From NCBI RefSeq assembly GCF_007860105.1, contig NZ_SJPU01000003.1, positions 806,001 through 870,000 of the forward strand: DNA of 64,000 bases. The letters are read 5' to 3'. Position 1 is the stretch's first letter. Each line of letters opens with the position of its first letter. The DNA comes from Allorhodopirellula heiligendammensis (GTDB lineage: Bacteria > Planctomycetota > Planctomycetia > Pirellulales > Pirellulaceae). The translations under genes and the position numbers were made by a program. Below are positions 44,053-53,398 of the stretch, piece after piece. The notes beneath the pieces were generated by a model. That model saw nothing but the letters and a program-made list of their open reading frames with translations, made no database searches and was not told where the DNA came from.

Positions 44053-45306
44053 CTATCGATTGAGTTCGATTCCGAACGTGTAGCCGAAGGCAATGTAGCC
44101 TTGATCTTGGCGTCCAGTTTCGATCGAAGGAGTCACGAGGCCCCCGGTCTGCTCGACCAGGTTGTGGCTCGAACGCCACACCCCGCGGGCAATGTCAATG
44201 ACTTGGAGACCGCATCGTACGTTGATCATTTTCGTCAGTTGGTACCCAAGCTCTGCACGGGCATCGAAGCCGATCACAAACTCTGCGTTACTGTCGAACT
44301 GAGTGGTGCTGGCGGTCGTGGTATCCAAAATCACGTCAGCGGATTCTTCGAAGCCGTCATAGACCGTCGTCGCTTCGGTGCGTCGATTCGAGTAGGCCTG
44401 GGAGTTGACACCGGTAAAGCCACGGAATTCAGCCGAATATCGCCACCGATTCTGGAACTTGAAGTACCGGAAGCCGGCTTGCAGTGCATAGATATCATTC
44501 TGAATTTCCACACCAAACGTGTTCAGACGGTCCAACGGCGTGGGGTCGGTTCCAGGCGGATTGGGAATCAAGTACACGTAGGGTGACGTGCCAATGCCGA
44601 TATTCGCCAGATTGGGATCATCGAAGGTGTAGCCATAGGTCTTCAGCGAAGCTTGATCCTGAGCTCGAATGAAACGAGCGCCTATCATCGGTTCGAGGAT
44701 GCCACCGTAGTGGTAGGGTTCCATTCGCCAGGTCTTGCTCAATTCATAGCTTCGCATCTGCATGGAGTTGAGCGTCAACCCGATGTTATAGAATCGAGTT
44801 CCATATCCCAACACGTTACCGTCAGTGTCGCGAAACACGGACAAATTGAAACGGTTAGGGTCCGGGTAAGTCGCGTTTCCCGTGAAGTCGTCGCCGTTGA
44901 TGCGGTTGAGCCGGTCTACAGTCAGCGAGTCGGCTGCGGTGGCGTCGTTGCGGAGATACGTGAACAGCATCCCAGTGTCCTGATCGGGTCGCATGTACCC
45001 GACTTCGTAACGCTGTCCACCACCGGAGTCCAGCCGATTGCCGTCACCAATGTCATCACTGTTGGACGGCCGTGAGCCGTACAAATTAATGCGATCGTAG
45101 GTTGCAAACCATCCGGTATGAGCCCGTTTCTTGGGCTTCATATCGAGGATGTCCGCATCATAGACCGGCTCGAACCATTGAAAGTCCGGGTCAAATGCGA
45201 ACGGATCCGCAAGTGCATGGTTGTGCTCTTGTGCCGATGCGGAAACGCCTCCGGTCGCCAAGACCAGCAACATCGTCAGTTTCGTCGTCAGCTTCCGTAC
45301 CGACAT
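44053..45306 (-). CDS. BBP7-like outer-membrane beta-barrel protein
   Basis: A 417-residue exported protein with a signal peptide (LTMLLVLATGGVSASAQE) and many aromatic beta strands: WFATYDRINLYGSRPSN, RYEVGYMRPDQDTGMLFTYL, YEVGILEPMIGARF-like segments (GGILEPMIGARFIRAQ), RYFKFQNRWRYSAEFRGFTG, and a terminal strand IAFGYTFGIELNR. These are features of the BBP7 family found in planctomycetes. It is probably a surface or porin-like protein; its role is unknown. Confidence 0.8.
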   Translation of the reverse strand: MSVRKLTTKLTMLLVLATGGVSASAQEHNHALADPFAFDPDFQWFEPVYDADILDMKPKKRAHTGWFATYDRINLYGSRPSNSDDIGDGNRLDSGGGQRYEVGYMRPDQDTGMLFTYLRNDATAADSLTVDRLNRINGDDFTGNATYPDPNRFNLSVFRDTDGNVLGYGTRFYNIGLTLNSMQMRSYELSKTWRMEPYHYGGILEPMIGARFIRAQDQASLKTYGYTFDDPNLANIGIGTSPYVYLIPNPPGTDPTPLDRLNTFGVEIQNDIYALQAGFRYFKFQNRWRYSAEFRGFTGVNSQAYSNRRTEATTVYDGFEESADVILDTTTASTTQFDSNAEFVIGFDARAELGYQLTKMINVRCGLQVIDIARGVWRSSHNLVEQTGGLVTPSIETGRQDQGYIAFGYTFGIELNR

Positions 45307-46083
45307 CGTATTTCCACCGTCATGCTAGGAGTTGCCGCCCGCGCCTTGAGAACCGATCACGAGGTAGTTCCACCGGTATGGTGGCTGCTACTCACGTCAT
45401 CGACTCTACCCCGCGTGGCTGCGGGTCGCTTAAATCAAACCACAATCCGGCACGCTGTTGTGTGCCTTTTATATCGGGTTGTGCAGGTAGTATCGGCCAG
45501 GACACCCCCGTAGGCTTAGCCGGATTACTGGAGGAAACCGTAAATCCGCCAAAAAGCTTAGAAGCCGAATAATCACCGCCAATCCCCATATTTTACGCTG
45601 CCTGCATGTTCGGATTTCCGCCGCGAAATTCACGGCGCTCCCTGCTGGAGCGAAAAAGTGGCGTGTCGCCGAGGCACTTGGCCCTCCGCCGCAGTTCTTC
45701 AATGGGCCCGCCACAACCTCTGTTTCGTGGTGTGCCGCCATGCTGCGATTCCGCCGACGCTCGCCAGAGCATGAAATTTGACGTACAGAGGGGGTGTTCC
45801 CCGCGCGGTGACCACCGAGGACAGCACACCAGGGCCGCATGGCCCCCCCCACAGGCAAAAACGGGCTGGATTTCATCTTATAAGGGCGTATGAGCGAACC
45901 CAGCCAGGAAGAACCCAAAAAAGAGGCTGACGAACGGCCTCTGGTCAGGTAGACTAATGTTAATGTGCTGGGGGTCCGTATTCGGCCCGCCCTGAACCCC
46001 TCCCGGATGCCGCCTGTCTTTTCCAAACTAGGCATCTGAAACACTCCTCTCTCCTCGCCCTCCTCCGACCGGTTCTCCTCCTC
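45307..46083 (+). promoter_or_regulatory. Long leader of rho with a rut-like C-rich segment
   Basis: The 777-bp gap before rho has no convincing long gene. In the 43 bases before the ATG (46041-46083) I count 24 C and 4 G, and the C-rich, G-poor run begins near 45985: the composition of a rut site on the RNA. A short stem AGAGGC/GCCTCT lies at 45922-45942, and GGCAC/GTGCC followed by TTTT at 45449-45470. This fits autogenous control of rho by premature termination, as known in E. coli; proof would need transcript data. No ribosome-binding site precedes rho. Confidence 0.45.
45890..45952 (+). CDS. Possible 20-codon leader peptide ORF before rho
   Basis: ATG at 45890 and TAG at 45950-45952 frame a very polar peptide beginning MSEPSQEEPKKE. 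It lies inside the rho leader, overlaps a hairpin and has no known homologue. An upstream reading frame could couple translation to termination in the leader. Evidence for translation is only its position; a chance ORF is quite possible. Confidence 0.2.
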   Translation: MSEPSQEEPKKEADERPLVR

Positions 46084-47559
46084 ATGGAACCCTCCACCCC
46101 GCCTCGGTCGGCGCGCGACTCGCGTCGCAAGCCGCCCCGCATGCGCCATCCCGATCAAGCCGTCGATCAGCGCGTGCGCGAACTGGACGCTGAACGCGAT
46201 CCGCTCTCACTGCCTGAAGAAATTGTCAGCGAAGTCACCAAGGCCGGTGGCCGCGTTGGGATTCCACAGCCCGACGCTAATGGCACAGCGGTCAATCTGG
46301 TCCAATTGCAGCAGATGTCTCACCCCGAGCTGATTGCAATGGCGGAGCAGGCGGGGCTCGACGATATCGCTGGCATCACTCGCCAGGAGCTCGTGTTTCG
46401 CTTGCTCAAGGCGAAGATGAGCGCAAATGGTTTGATGTACGGTGAGGGTACGCTCGAAATACTGCCCGACGGGTTTGGCTTTCTGCGCAGTGCCCAGTAC
46501 CACTACCTGTCTTGTCCTGATGACATTTACGTCTCGCCGAGTCAAATCCGTCGTTTTGGATTGCATACCGGCAGCCATGTGGCCGGCCAAATCCGACCGC
46601 CCAAGGAGAACGAACGATACTTTGCGCTGTTGCGGATCGAAGCGATTAACCACAGCGAGCCATCGCGTCGCGGTCGGCAGATTCCGTTTGATGAACTCAC
46701 GCCGCTGCATCCTCGCACCCGCATTGTGATGGAACATGTCGCCGATGAGATGAGCACGCGAGTCGTCGATCTGTTTACACCGATCGGTTTTGGCCAACGA
46801 GGTTTGATCGTCAGCCCACCACGGGCTGGTAAGACAATCTTGATGCAACAACTCGCCCATGGCGTGTTGGCGAACTACCCGTCGGCCTATGTGTTCGTGT
46901 TATTAATTGACGAGCGGCCGGAAGAGGTCACCGATATGGAGCGGGAGATTCGCTCGCATCAATGTGAGGTGATCAGCAGCACGTTTGACGAACCGGCCTC
47001 GCGACACATCCAAGTCGCTCAAATGGTCATCGAAAAAGCGAAACGGATGGTAGAGTCTGGCACGGACGTTGTTATTTTCCTCGATTCGATCACGCGTCTG
47101 GCAAGAGCCTTCAATAGCGACGCGGAATCGGCGACCGGGAAGATTTTGAGTGGCGGTTTGGACGCCGGTGCGATGCAAAAACCCAAATCCATTTTTGGCT
47201 CGGCCCGCAAGGTCGAAGAGGGCGGTTCGCTCACGATTCTCGCAACCGCCTTGGTCGATACCGGCAGCCGGATGGATGATGTCATTTTCGAGGAATTCAA
47301 AGGTACGGGCAATCTCGAGATCGTGCTCGATCAAGAGCTCGTGCAGCGGCGGGTGTGGCCGGCGATCGATCTGTATCGCAGCGGGACCCGGCGGGAAGAA
47401 ATCCTGTTCGACGACGACGAGTACCAGCGGATTCAAACGCTCCGCCGCTCGCTCGCCGAACTCTCGCCCACCGACGCCATGACGACGCTCACTAAGAAAC
47501 TCGCTGCCACTCAGAACAATGTTGAGTTCCTGATGAGTATCCCACCTGAGTCACTCTGA
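46084..47559 (+). CDS. rho: Transcription termination factor Rho
   Basis: The hexameric RNA helicase that ends transcription. Domain order: a basic Pro/Ser/Arg-rich N-terminus (~1-75), the Rho N-domain ([19 protein letters not shown] then [15 protein letters not shown]), the RNA-binding cold-shock-like domain ([20 protein letters not shown]), the P-loop [20 protein letters not shown], Walker [17 protein letters not shown], the Q-loop region [20 protein letters not shown] and the C-terminus. Length 491 versus 419 in E. coli; the extra is the N-terminal tail. The ATG at 46084 directly follows a C-rich segment. The next gene, ribH, is 86 bp downstream. Confidence 0.97.
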   Translation: MEPSTPPRSARDSRRKPPRMRHPDQAVDQRVRELDAERDPLSLPEEIVSEVTKAGGRVGIPQPDANGTAVNLVQLQQMSHPELIAMAEQAGLDDIAGITRQELVFRLLKAKMSANGLMYGEGTLEILPDGFGFLRSAQYHYLSCPDDIYVSPSQIRRFGLHTGSHVAGQIRPPKENERYFALLRIEAINHSEPSRRGRQIPFDELTPLHPRTRIVMEHVADEMSTRVVDLFTPIGFGQRGLIVSPPRAGKTILMQQLAHGVLANYPSAYVFVLLIDERPEEVTDMEREIRSHQCEVISSTFDEPASRHIQVAQMVIEKAKRMVESGTDVVIFLDSITRLARAFNSDAESATGKILSGGLDAGAMQKPKSIFGSARKVEEGGSLTILATALVDTGSRMDDVIFEEFKGTGNLEIVLDQELVQRRVWPAIDLYRSGTRREEILFDDDEYQRIQTLRRSLAELSPTDAMTTLTKKLAATQNNVEFLMSIPPESL

Positions 47560-47645
47560 CCAGTTCGATTTCCCAACTCCCGTTTGGGAACGAGTCAGAA
47601 TTCTGCATCACCACACAATTGATACCCACCGAGAGATCTTAATTC

Positions 47646-48116
47646 GTGTCAGCATCTATTGATGGAACTACCGGTTCGCTGCCTTCCGGCCGGATCGCAA
47701 TCGTCGTTAGCCGATACAACCCAGGCATTTGCGATTCGATGTGTGAAGCCGCAGTTGAAACCTTGACCCAAGCCGGCATTGCTCCGGAACGTCACTGGAT
47801 CATCCGCGTCCCCGGCGCATGGGAATTGTGCTGGGCGGTCGAGCAAGCCCTCCAGCACGCCGACGTTGCTGCAGCGATTGCACTGGGCTGCGTCATCCGC
47901 GGCGAAACCACCCACGATGAACACATCAACCGTACAGTGAGTGCCTCGTTGATGAATCAGAGCATCTGCAGCGGCCGGCCCGTTGGCTTTGGGTTGTTGA
48001 CCTGCAACACTCTCGAGCAAGCAATCCAACGCAGTGGTGGCAATGTCGGCAACAAGGGGCATGAAGCCGCCGACGCCGTGCTGGAACTTTTACGTCTCGC
48101 CCCGAAACTCCGCTGA
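47646..48116 (+). CDS. ribH: 6,7-dimethyl-8-ribityllumazine synthase
   Basis: Lumazine synthase, the penultimate step of riboflavin synthesis. Motifs are RIAIVVSRYNPGICDSMCEA, the VPGAWELCWAVEQAL loop, IALGCVIRGETTHDEHINRT with the catalytic His, and the phosphate-binding GFGLLTCNTLEQAIQRSGG, then GNKGHEAADAVLELL. Length 156 fits the family. Starts with GTG. It is followed by thiL 20 bp later in a small coenzyme cluster behind rho. Confidence 0.95.
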   Translation: MSASIDGTTGSLPSGRIAIVVSRYNPGICDSMCEAAVETLTQAGIAPERHWIIRVPGAWELCWAVEQALQHADVAAAIALGCVIRGETTHDEHINRTVSASLMNQSICSGRPVGFGLLTCNTLEQAIQRSGGNVGNKGHEAADAVLELLRLAPKLR

Positions 48117-48136
48117 TTGACGACATCGAAGCCAAC

Positions 48137-49072
48137 ATGGAACAGTCCTTTCTTGCGTATTTACGCGGTCGTACCCGCAGTCTGCCCGCCGTCGCGGTCG
48201 GCATCGGTGATGATGCTGCTGTCATGGATCTGCCGGCAGGCGATGCGGGGATTCAGCAGGTCGCATGCACCGACCAAATTATTGACGGGGTCGATTTCGA
48301 TAGCCAGTCCCAACCGCTCGCATCGATCGGCTATAAGTCCATCGCAATCAACCTCAGCGACATCGCGGCGATGGGCGCGGCACCGACAGCGGCTCTCGTC
48401 ACGTTGGCGCTCCCCGCCGATAACGCGACCGAAATCGCTGGCGAAGTCTACGAAGGTATTCTCGAGGCCTGCGGGCAGTTCGGGATCGCCATCGCGGGTG
48501 GAGACCTGTCGACCTACGACGGCCCTCTTGCGATCAGCGTCTGCCTACTCGGCACTGTCACGGATCCGTGGCTGCGTAGTGGCGCCGCGGAAGGTGACGT
48601 GATCTTTGTCACCGGCTCACTCGGCGGCAGTCTGCTCGGCCGGCACCTGCGTCCAACGCCACGCGTCGAATTCGCAAAACGCCTGCGTCAACACGCCCAG
48701 GTGCACGCCGCGATCGATGTCAGCGACGGATTCAGTCTCGACCTCGATCGGCTGCTCGCCGCCAGCCGTGTGGGGGCCGAACTCGATCTCGAATGCATCC
48801 CCATTTCGGACGCTGCTGTCAAAATGTCCGCTGACAGCGGCCGTACTCCACTGCAGCACGCGTGGAGTGACGGAGAAGATTTTGAGTTGATCTTCACGGT
48901 GAGCGAGTCCGACGCAGCAAGCATCGAGAAACTGTCTGCTGATGAACTGACAGTGGAGATCACCCGCGTCGGTACGGTGGTCGGACGTACCGGACTATGG
49001 AAGCGGATCACCGGTAGCAAACTCGAGCGTGTCTTCCCCCAGGGTTATGTGCACGGCGAAACCGATGCCTGA
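48137..49072 (+). CDS. thiL: Thiamine-monophosphate kinase
   Basis: ThiL phosphorylates thiamine monophosphate to the diphosphate. The protein has GIGDDAAVMDLPAG, the metal-binding DQIIDGVDFD, SIAINLSDIAAMGAAPTAAL, IAGGDLSTYDGPLAISVCLL, DVSDGFSLDLDRLL and WSDGEDFELIFTVS, all signature blocks of the AIR synthase-like family. Length 311 is usual. Its stop overlaps the start of the GcvH-like gene by 8 bp. Confidence 0.95.
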   Translation: MEQSFLAYLRGRTRSLPAVAVGIGDDAAVMDLPAGDAGIQQVACTDQIIDGVDFDSQSQPLASIGYKSIAINLSDIAAMGAAPTAALVTLALPADNATEIAGEVYEGILEACGQFGIAIAGGDLSTYDGPLAISVCLLGTVTDPWLRSGAAEGDVIFVTGSLGGSLLGRHLRPTPRVEFAKRLRQHAQVHAAIDVSDGFSLDLDRLLAASRVGAELDLECIPISDAAVKMSADSGRTPLQHAWSDGEDFELIFTVSESDAASIEKLSADELTVEITRVGTVVGRTGLWKRITGSKLERVFPQGYVHGETDA

Positions 49073-49553
49073 GTCGTTCACATTCGCCATGGGAGAGTTC
49101 GATGCCGAATTCCCCACCGATTATCTTTACGCCAAAAACCACATGTGGGCATTGCCAATGCCCACCCAGGAGAACGTGGTCGGGCCCCTACGATACCGCT
49201 TCGGCCTCACGGCATATGCAGTTCGGTTGCTTCAAGATGTGTACTTTCTGGAATGGACCGTCGATGCACCGGCGCCGCTCACAGCTCGCATGCTGATCGG
49301 CTCCATCGAGAGCAAGAAGGCAGAGAGTGATCTCTTCACACCGCTGCCCGGCCAACTCACCGAGATCAACCAGGATGTGCTCAGCGACCCATCGCTTATC
49401 AATGCGGACCCTTATGGTGCCGCGTGGCTGATTGAAATCGAAGCCAATCTCGCAGCAGCAGCGATACTGCTCTCGCCCTCGGAGTACGCTGATCATCTCG
49501 TCGAAGCCTGGGAAGTCGCCCAGCGAACGATCAAAGGCCAAGCCAACACGTAG
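49065..49553 (+). CDS. gcvH: GcvH-like lipoyl-carrier protein
   Basis: A 162-residue glycine-cleavage-H-type protein. The lipoylation site is IESKKAESDLFTPLPGQLTE, where Lys85 aligns with the lipoyl-lysine of GcvH. The N-terminal ~60 residues (FPTDYLYAKNHMWALPM, RYRFGLTAYAVRLLQDVYFL) match the lipoyl domain frame, but the sequence is divergent. The ATG at 49065 overlaps the stop of thiL, showing translational coupling. No gcvT or gcvP is in the window, so the partner enzyme is not known. A role in the glycine cleavage system is likely but not certain. Confidence 0.8.
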   Translation: MPESFTFAMGEFDAEFPTDYLYAKNHMWALPMPTQENVVGPLRYRFGLTAYAVRLLQDVYFLEWTVDAPAPLTARMLIGSIESKKAESDLFTPLPGQLTEINQDVLSDPSLINADPYGAAWLIEIEANLAAAAILLSPSEYADHLVEAWEVAQRTIKGQANT

Positions 49554-49737
49554 CTGGGGAACATTGTCCCGAGCGGGCCGTTTCGTGAATGTTCACCGCA
49601 ACGCAGCCCATGGCGAGATAATACGCTCGGCATCCATTAGCTGATCTGTGTGAGCCCTCGGGAGGTGCGCGGTACCCGATGTTTGACGGCAGCGGGCTCA
49701 CCATCGCCGGTCGAGCTTTGATTGAATCAACAGCTCG

Positions 49738-50583
49738 TTAAGGTACAGGTTCGGTTAAACCGGTCAGGTACGGAGTGGTTTGCTGCGGTGAGTCGCGTTG
49801 AAAAAACTCTCCTTGCTGCCAAACGTCCTGGCCATTGTGCTGTAGTTTCAGTGCACGCCATGTGAAGCGGATGGGTTGGTAGTTCCAGGTGGGAACCCCG
49901 TCTCGGGTTACCGATTCAACTCGCAGAACCAACTCGGGATCCGTGCCGTTGTCCCATACGAAGGCAAACAATGCTCCGTCTCGTTCAGGCGTTGAATCGG
50001 AGTAGCGATAGAGTGGATGAGGCAGTAGACGCAGTTGGTTGGTCTGATTGTTGTGGATCATCTGCGCGGTGAACTGCCTCGCTAGCGAACGCATCTGCGT
50101 TAACCTCATGCGCGCATTGGCAGCGACCGCGGGCGCCTCGTCAAGCGGATTGAGTTGCAGTTCGTCGATATTGGGATCCCAGCGTTTGACTGGAAAACCG
50201 GGTAGGATCAGCGGCGAAATACGCTCCGGTTTCAACAGATGCAGTTCCACGAACTGGATGTCGGTGCCGTTGATGGGCAGCGAGCCAATCGTGCCGATCA
50301 GGGCCAGTCGTGAGTCCGCATCGTGCCATACAAACACGCTGCCAAAGACGGTCCCCTCTGTGGCAAATCGAAACAGGGGTGTGGGAGCGAGTTTGAACGG
50401 TTTATCGCTGTCGATAGGCATGATCTCAAGTGATTCGGCCTGCTCCAAGAACAGGTTCGAGAGCTTCTCGGCACGCTCATTCGTAGCGTCGGCTGAGGAT
50501 GATTCGGTGGCGTCCTGAGCATGACAGATTGTCATCAACGACAACACCGTTGTGACAATCCCGGTCAAAAGGAAGGATTTCAT
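49738..50583 (-). CDS. Secreted protein of unknown function
   Basis: A 281-residue exported protein, signal peptide LLTGIVTTVLSLMTICHAQD. Mature segments: SNLFLEQAESLEIMPIDSDK, PTPLFRFATEGTVFGSVFVW, NPLDEAPAVAANARMRLTQM, and LRLLPHPLYRYSDSTPERDG, DGALFAFVWDNGTDPELVLR. It has two similar halves: LAPTPLFRFATEGTVFGSVFVW and LLPHPLYRYSDSTPERDGALF-AFVW, suggesting a duplicated beta fold. Conserved in planctomycetes as far as I recognise. It is the last of the nine-gene minus-strand run. Confidence 0.7.
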   Translation of the reverse strand: MKSFLLTGIVTTVLSLMTICHAQDATESSSADATNERAEKLSNLFLEQAESLEIMPIDSDKPFKLAPTPLFRFATEGTVFGSVFVWHDADSRLALIGTIGSLPINGTDIQFVELHLLKPERISPLILPGFPVKRWDPNIDELQLNPLDEAPAVAANARMRLTQMRSLARQFTAQMIHNNQTNQLRLLPHPLYRYSDSTPERDGALFAFVWDNGTDPELVLRVESVTRDGVPTWNYQPIRFTWRALKLQHNGQDVWQQGEFFQRDSPQQTTPYLTGLTEPVP

Positions 50584-50618
50584 CGTCGTTGTTCCGTATT
50601 GGAAGGATAGTGGACGCG

Positions 50619-51665
50619 TTACTGGTCGGCAGGTTCATCCAGGAGGACCTGGCGAGCCCGGTAGCCGTCCATGGATTCATTCGTGATTGGTTTGGGGGCG
50701 GTCAGCGACTTGGGCTCGGTGGGAAGGACTTGTTCGCCATCGACCGGCACCACTTCCTGGGTGACGTCTTCATCGTCGGGCTGGTCGTCCGCGGCTACCT
50801 CTTCGGTCTCCACTGGATCGGCGGGAATGTAAGGTGATTGGACTTCACTACCGCGACCGTCACCGTTGTCCTCCAATTGCGCATGTTCGGTCTGTAGTCG
50901 TTCGAGCGATTTAAAACGTCCGTGAATTTCGAGATTCACGATGACGTATAAATCAAACAGCGAGAATTCGCCATCACCGTCGGCATCCCTCAATTTCTCA
51001 TGCTCGCCACGGCCAGTCAGCACATCCGCCAGAGCGTAGGGCATCTCCGTGCCCGTGTATTCCTGATCGGCTTCGGTTGCGCTCACTACGATCCGATTTG
51101 CGCCAGCGAGAGGTTTCAACCAAAAGCCGCTGACGGGCATGGTGACTAAAACGATTTGGCGTTTCGCCTGTAGCGGTTGTAGCCAAGCCGCCATGTCTGT
51201 CTGGTCTAAATCCGGACCTTGGACGTTGAAGCGACTCTTTCCAGCGTACAGATCGGCGTGGCCGAGCAGGATTATCCAGCAATCCGCATTGGCTGGGACG
51301 GTTTCGCAAAGCGTGGTGACCGCGTCTTGAAGAGATTCGCGAGTGCAGATTTCCAGCGTTCGATCAAGCGTCGGTTGCAGTGTTTCCTGCATCGCTTCGT
51401 CACCGACCAGGGCTGTCACGTTTTCCGCAGGAACCTGTAACACGGATGTCGCTGCCGACATGATTTGTTCGACCGCGCCACTCAGGCGTTCGCGGTGAGC
51501 ATCGTCTCCCGGCAGTCCACAGACGACGAGCAACCACGATGGCTTGGCCGAATCTGCGACCGCGGACGCTGCGTCGGCAGCTAAGCCATCGACCGTCGCC
51601 GTCGCATCGGTATAGCCCGATACGCTCGCCAGGCAACAGGCTAGGAAAATCGAGCGAGAAAACAT
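50619..51665 (-). CDS. Exported caspase-like fold protein, inactive, with EF-hand loop
   Basis: A 348-residue protein with a signal peptide (IFLACCLASVSGYTDATA). Residues ~45-215 have the caspase-like (clan CD) layout: VTALVGDEAMQETLQPTLDR, CWIILLGHADLYAGKSRFN with the His136 of the usual His-Gly pair, and IVLVTMPVSGFWLKPLAGAN. The nucleophile Cys of the usual D-x-C-x-SG segment is replaced: the sequence is TMPVSG, with Pro177 at the Cys position, so it is predicted to be inactive. Residues 227-238 are a perfect 12-residue EF-hand loop (DADGDGEFSLFD). An acidic tail follows. The start at 51665 overlaps the M56 stop by 1 bp (TGATG). A calcium-binding adaptor is one possibility. Confidence 0.6.
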   Translation of the reverse strand: MFSRSIFLACCLASVSGYTDATATVDGLAADAASAVADSAKPSWLLVVCGLPGDDAHRERLSGAVEQIMSAATSVLQVPAENVTALVGDEAMQETLQPTLDRTLEICTRESLQDAVTTLCETVPANADCWIILLGHADLYAGKSRFNVQGPDLDQTDMAAWLQPLQAKRQIVLVTMPVSGFWLKPLAGANRIVVSATEADQEYTGTEMPYALADVLTGRGEHEKLRDADGDGEFSLFDLYVIVNLEIHGRFKSLERLQTEHAQLEDNGDGRGSEVQSPYIPADPVETEEVAADDQPDDEDVTQEVVPVDGEQVLPTEPKSLTAPKPITNESMDGYRARQVLLDEPADQ

Positions 51666-53398
51666 CACGGTAGAACCTCGGCGTTGGGATGAGTGTCCTG
51701 GGACAAAACCAGGGACGAAACGTCGTCTTTGGACAGCATGGCCGCGAGCGTTTCGGTTTCCAGTCGGCGGACGTGCCCCGACCAATCGACTGCCACCCAA
51801 CCGCACTCGGGCCGTTCGAGCACGACTGCCGCTGGACCGTGGACGGGCCACGATTGGATGAGCGCGAGCGATCGACTGTCGACAAGACGAGCGGTTTGCT
51901 CGGTTCCACAGTGACGCCATCCGCCTGAAAGAATCATCATCGTTTTGCCGTCAGCGGCATAGCGGATTGATTGAACGCCGGAATCTGAACCAGACCAGCT
52001 GGCCAGAATCTGTCCGGACTGCAGATCCCAGCGGTTGACGGTCCCCGATGAATCGCCAGAGACCAATCCATGGGTCGGATGGTAGGCCACGCTTGTGACC
52101 CCGCTGGCATGCTTGCCAATCAGCGAGACTGGCATGCCCGCAGTTAGATCCCATAGGCGAAGATTGCCTGCGGCGGTGCCGATCACGACCCGCTGTGTCG
52201 ACGGTATTTCTGCGATTGCAGACACGTCTGAGTTTGAGAACGAAATCGTGGGGTAGCGACCGCCATCGACGCGGATGCCATGATCGACATCGGCGACCAA
52301 ATGAGCACCCGGCAGGCTAAGAGGAATGTTCGCCCAGCGGCGCGGCGGTGGTTGGTTCCAAAATCCACGTGGCGTTCCCGGCAAGGGTTCTGGCACGATC
52401 ATCAACGACTGGCTTCCTGACGCCGAGCTGGCGATCGATGGTTCCAACGTGTCGGCACCAAGCTGGTGCGTCGCGAGCGAGTCGACGCGAAAGGTTCGGA
52501 TCCGTCGCTCAGCAGGATGGACCAGCATCAGAGCCACACATCCAATTCCCACGGCCATGTTCAGCGGCGCGGTGGCATGCTCGAGCCCTCTTGCGCACAT
52601 CAGTAACCGGATGCGTTCTTCCAGCGAATCGGTTGGACGCATACCGTTGGCGAGTCGCGGCATTCCGATCGAGTGTTCGCTGATAAAATCGACCACCCGC
52701 AACAGCGCTTCGGCGTATTGACGCGGCGTTGAGTTCAGTCGTGCGACCGCCCAGGCATCACAACAAGCTTCCTCATGCCGCTCGAGTTGGCGATGAGCGA
52801 GATGGACACCTGGGAACCACCAATAGATGCACCCGACCAACCATTCCAGCCAGCGAACCCAATGATCGTGGCGATGGTAGTGAGCGGTTTCGTGTGCCAA
52901 GAATGCGTGCCGCTCGGGATCTGACAAAATGGCCCATAGCGACTCCGGACAGACGATGACAGGACGCAGCGCGAAGCCGAACAACATGGGGGATAGACGC
53001 AGCGGCAGTCGTACGACTTCGGGGGCACTCGCTCGTCGACTGTCGGCCAACAGCGAGGCGACGAACGCAGTGGCTTCCGGATCGGAAGTTCCTTCTCGCT
53101 TGATCAGCAGATGAAAACGTATCGAACGGACCAGGCCACGCGCGACGAAGAAGGCGAATCCTGCCAGCCAGAGAACGCCCAGACCAATCCACCAATCCAT
53201 GTCCATCGCCGGGCCCGCCTGACTGGGCAGAATCCGCAATTGCAGCAGGGGTGGAGTGATCAGTTTGATCAGAAAGGCGACCCATAGCAGGTGCGCCAGA
53301 ACCGCTCGCCGACCTGAGCGACCCACGCTCCACGCGAGCCCGCCGATCAGTGAAGCAATCAAAACATTGCTAACAATCGTCTGCGCGGCGAACATCAT
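51665..53398 (-). CDS. M56 (BlaR1-type) metallopeptidase fused to WD40 repeats
   Basis: A 577-residue membrane protein. Transmembrane segments surround residues 1-50 and 70-90; the cytoplasmic-facing zinc protease domain contains AHETAHYHRHDHWVRWLEWL, with the HExxH at 169-173, and EEACCDAWAV as the third ligand region. After another hydrophobic helix (~290-305) and a Ser/Pro-rich linker come WD40-like repeats from ~385 (IGTAAGNLRLWDLTAGMPVS, HGLVSGDSSGTVNRWDLQSG, YAADGKTMMILSGGWRHCGT). BlaR1 uses an M56 protease to clear the BlaI repressor; here the sensor domain is replaced by WD40. It overlaps blaI by 4 bp. Confidence 0.88.
   Translation of the reverse strand: MMFAAQTIVSNVLIASLIGGLAWSVGRSGRRAVLAHLLWVAFLIKLITPPLLQLRILPSQAGPAMDMDWWIGLGVLWLAGFAFFVARGLVRSIRFHLLIKREGTSDPEATAFVASLLADSRRASAPEVVRLPLRLSPMLFGFALRPVIVCPESLWAILSDPERHAFLAHETAHYHRHDHWVRWLEWLVGCIYWWFPGVHLAHRQLERHEEACCDAWAVARLNSTPRQYAEALLRVVDFISEHSIGMPRLANGMRPTDSLEERIRLLMCARGLEHATAPLNMAVGIGCVALMLVHPAERRIRTFRVDSLATHQLGADTLEPSIASSASGSQSLMIVPEPLPGTPRGFWNQPPPRRWANIPLSLPGAHLVADVDHGIRVDGGRYPTISFSNSDVSAIAEIPSTQRVVIGTAAGNLRLWDLTAGMPVSLIGKHASGVTSVAYHPTHGLVSGDSSGTVNRWDLQSGQILASWSGSDSGVQSIRYAADGKTMMILSGGWRHCGTEQTARLVDSRSLALIQSWPVHGPAAVVLERPECGWVAVDWSGHVRRLETETLAAMLSKDDVSSLVLSQDTHPNAEVLP

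Noticed and set aside
45606-45893. 95-codon plus-strand frame in the rho leader
   Set aside because: Composition atypical and no motif; probably chance in GC-rich leader DNA.
45469-46158. 229-codon minus-strand frame in the rho leader
   Set aside because: Arg/Gly/Pro-rich, no recognisable domain, overlaps the start of rho and reads through the C-rich tract.
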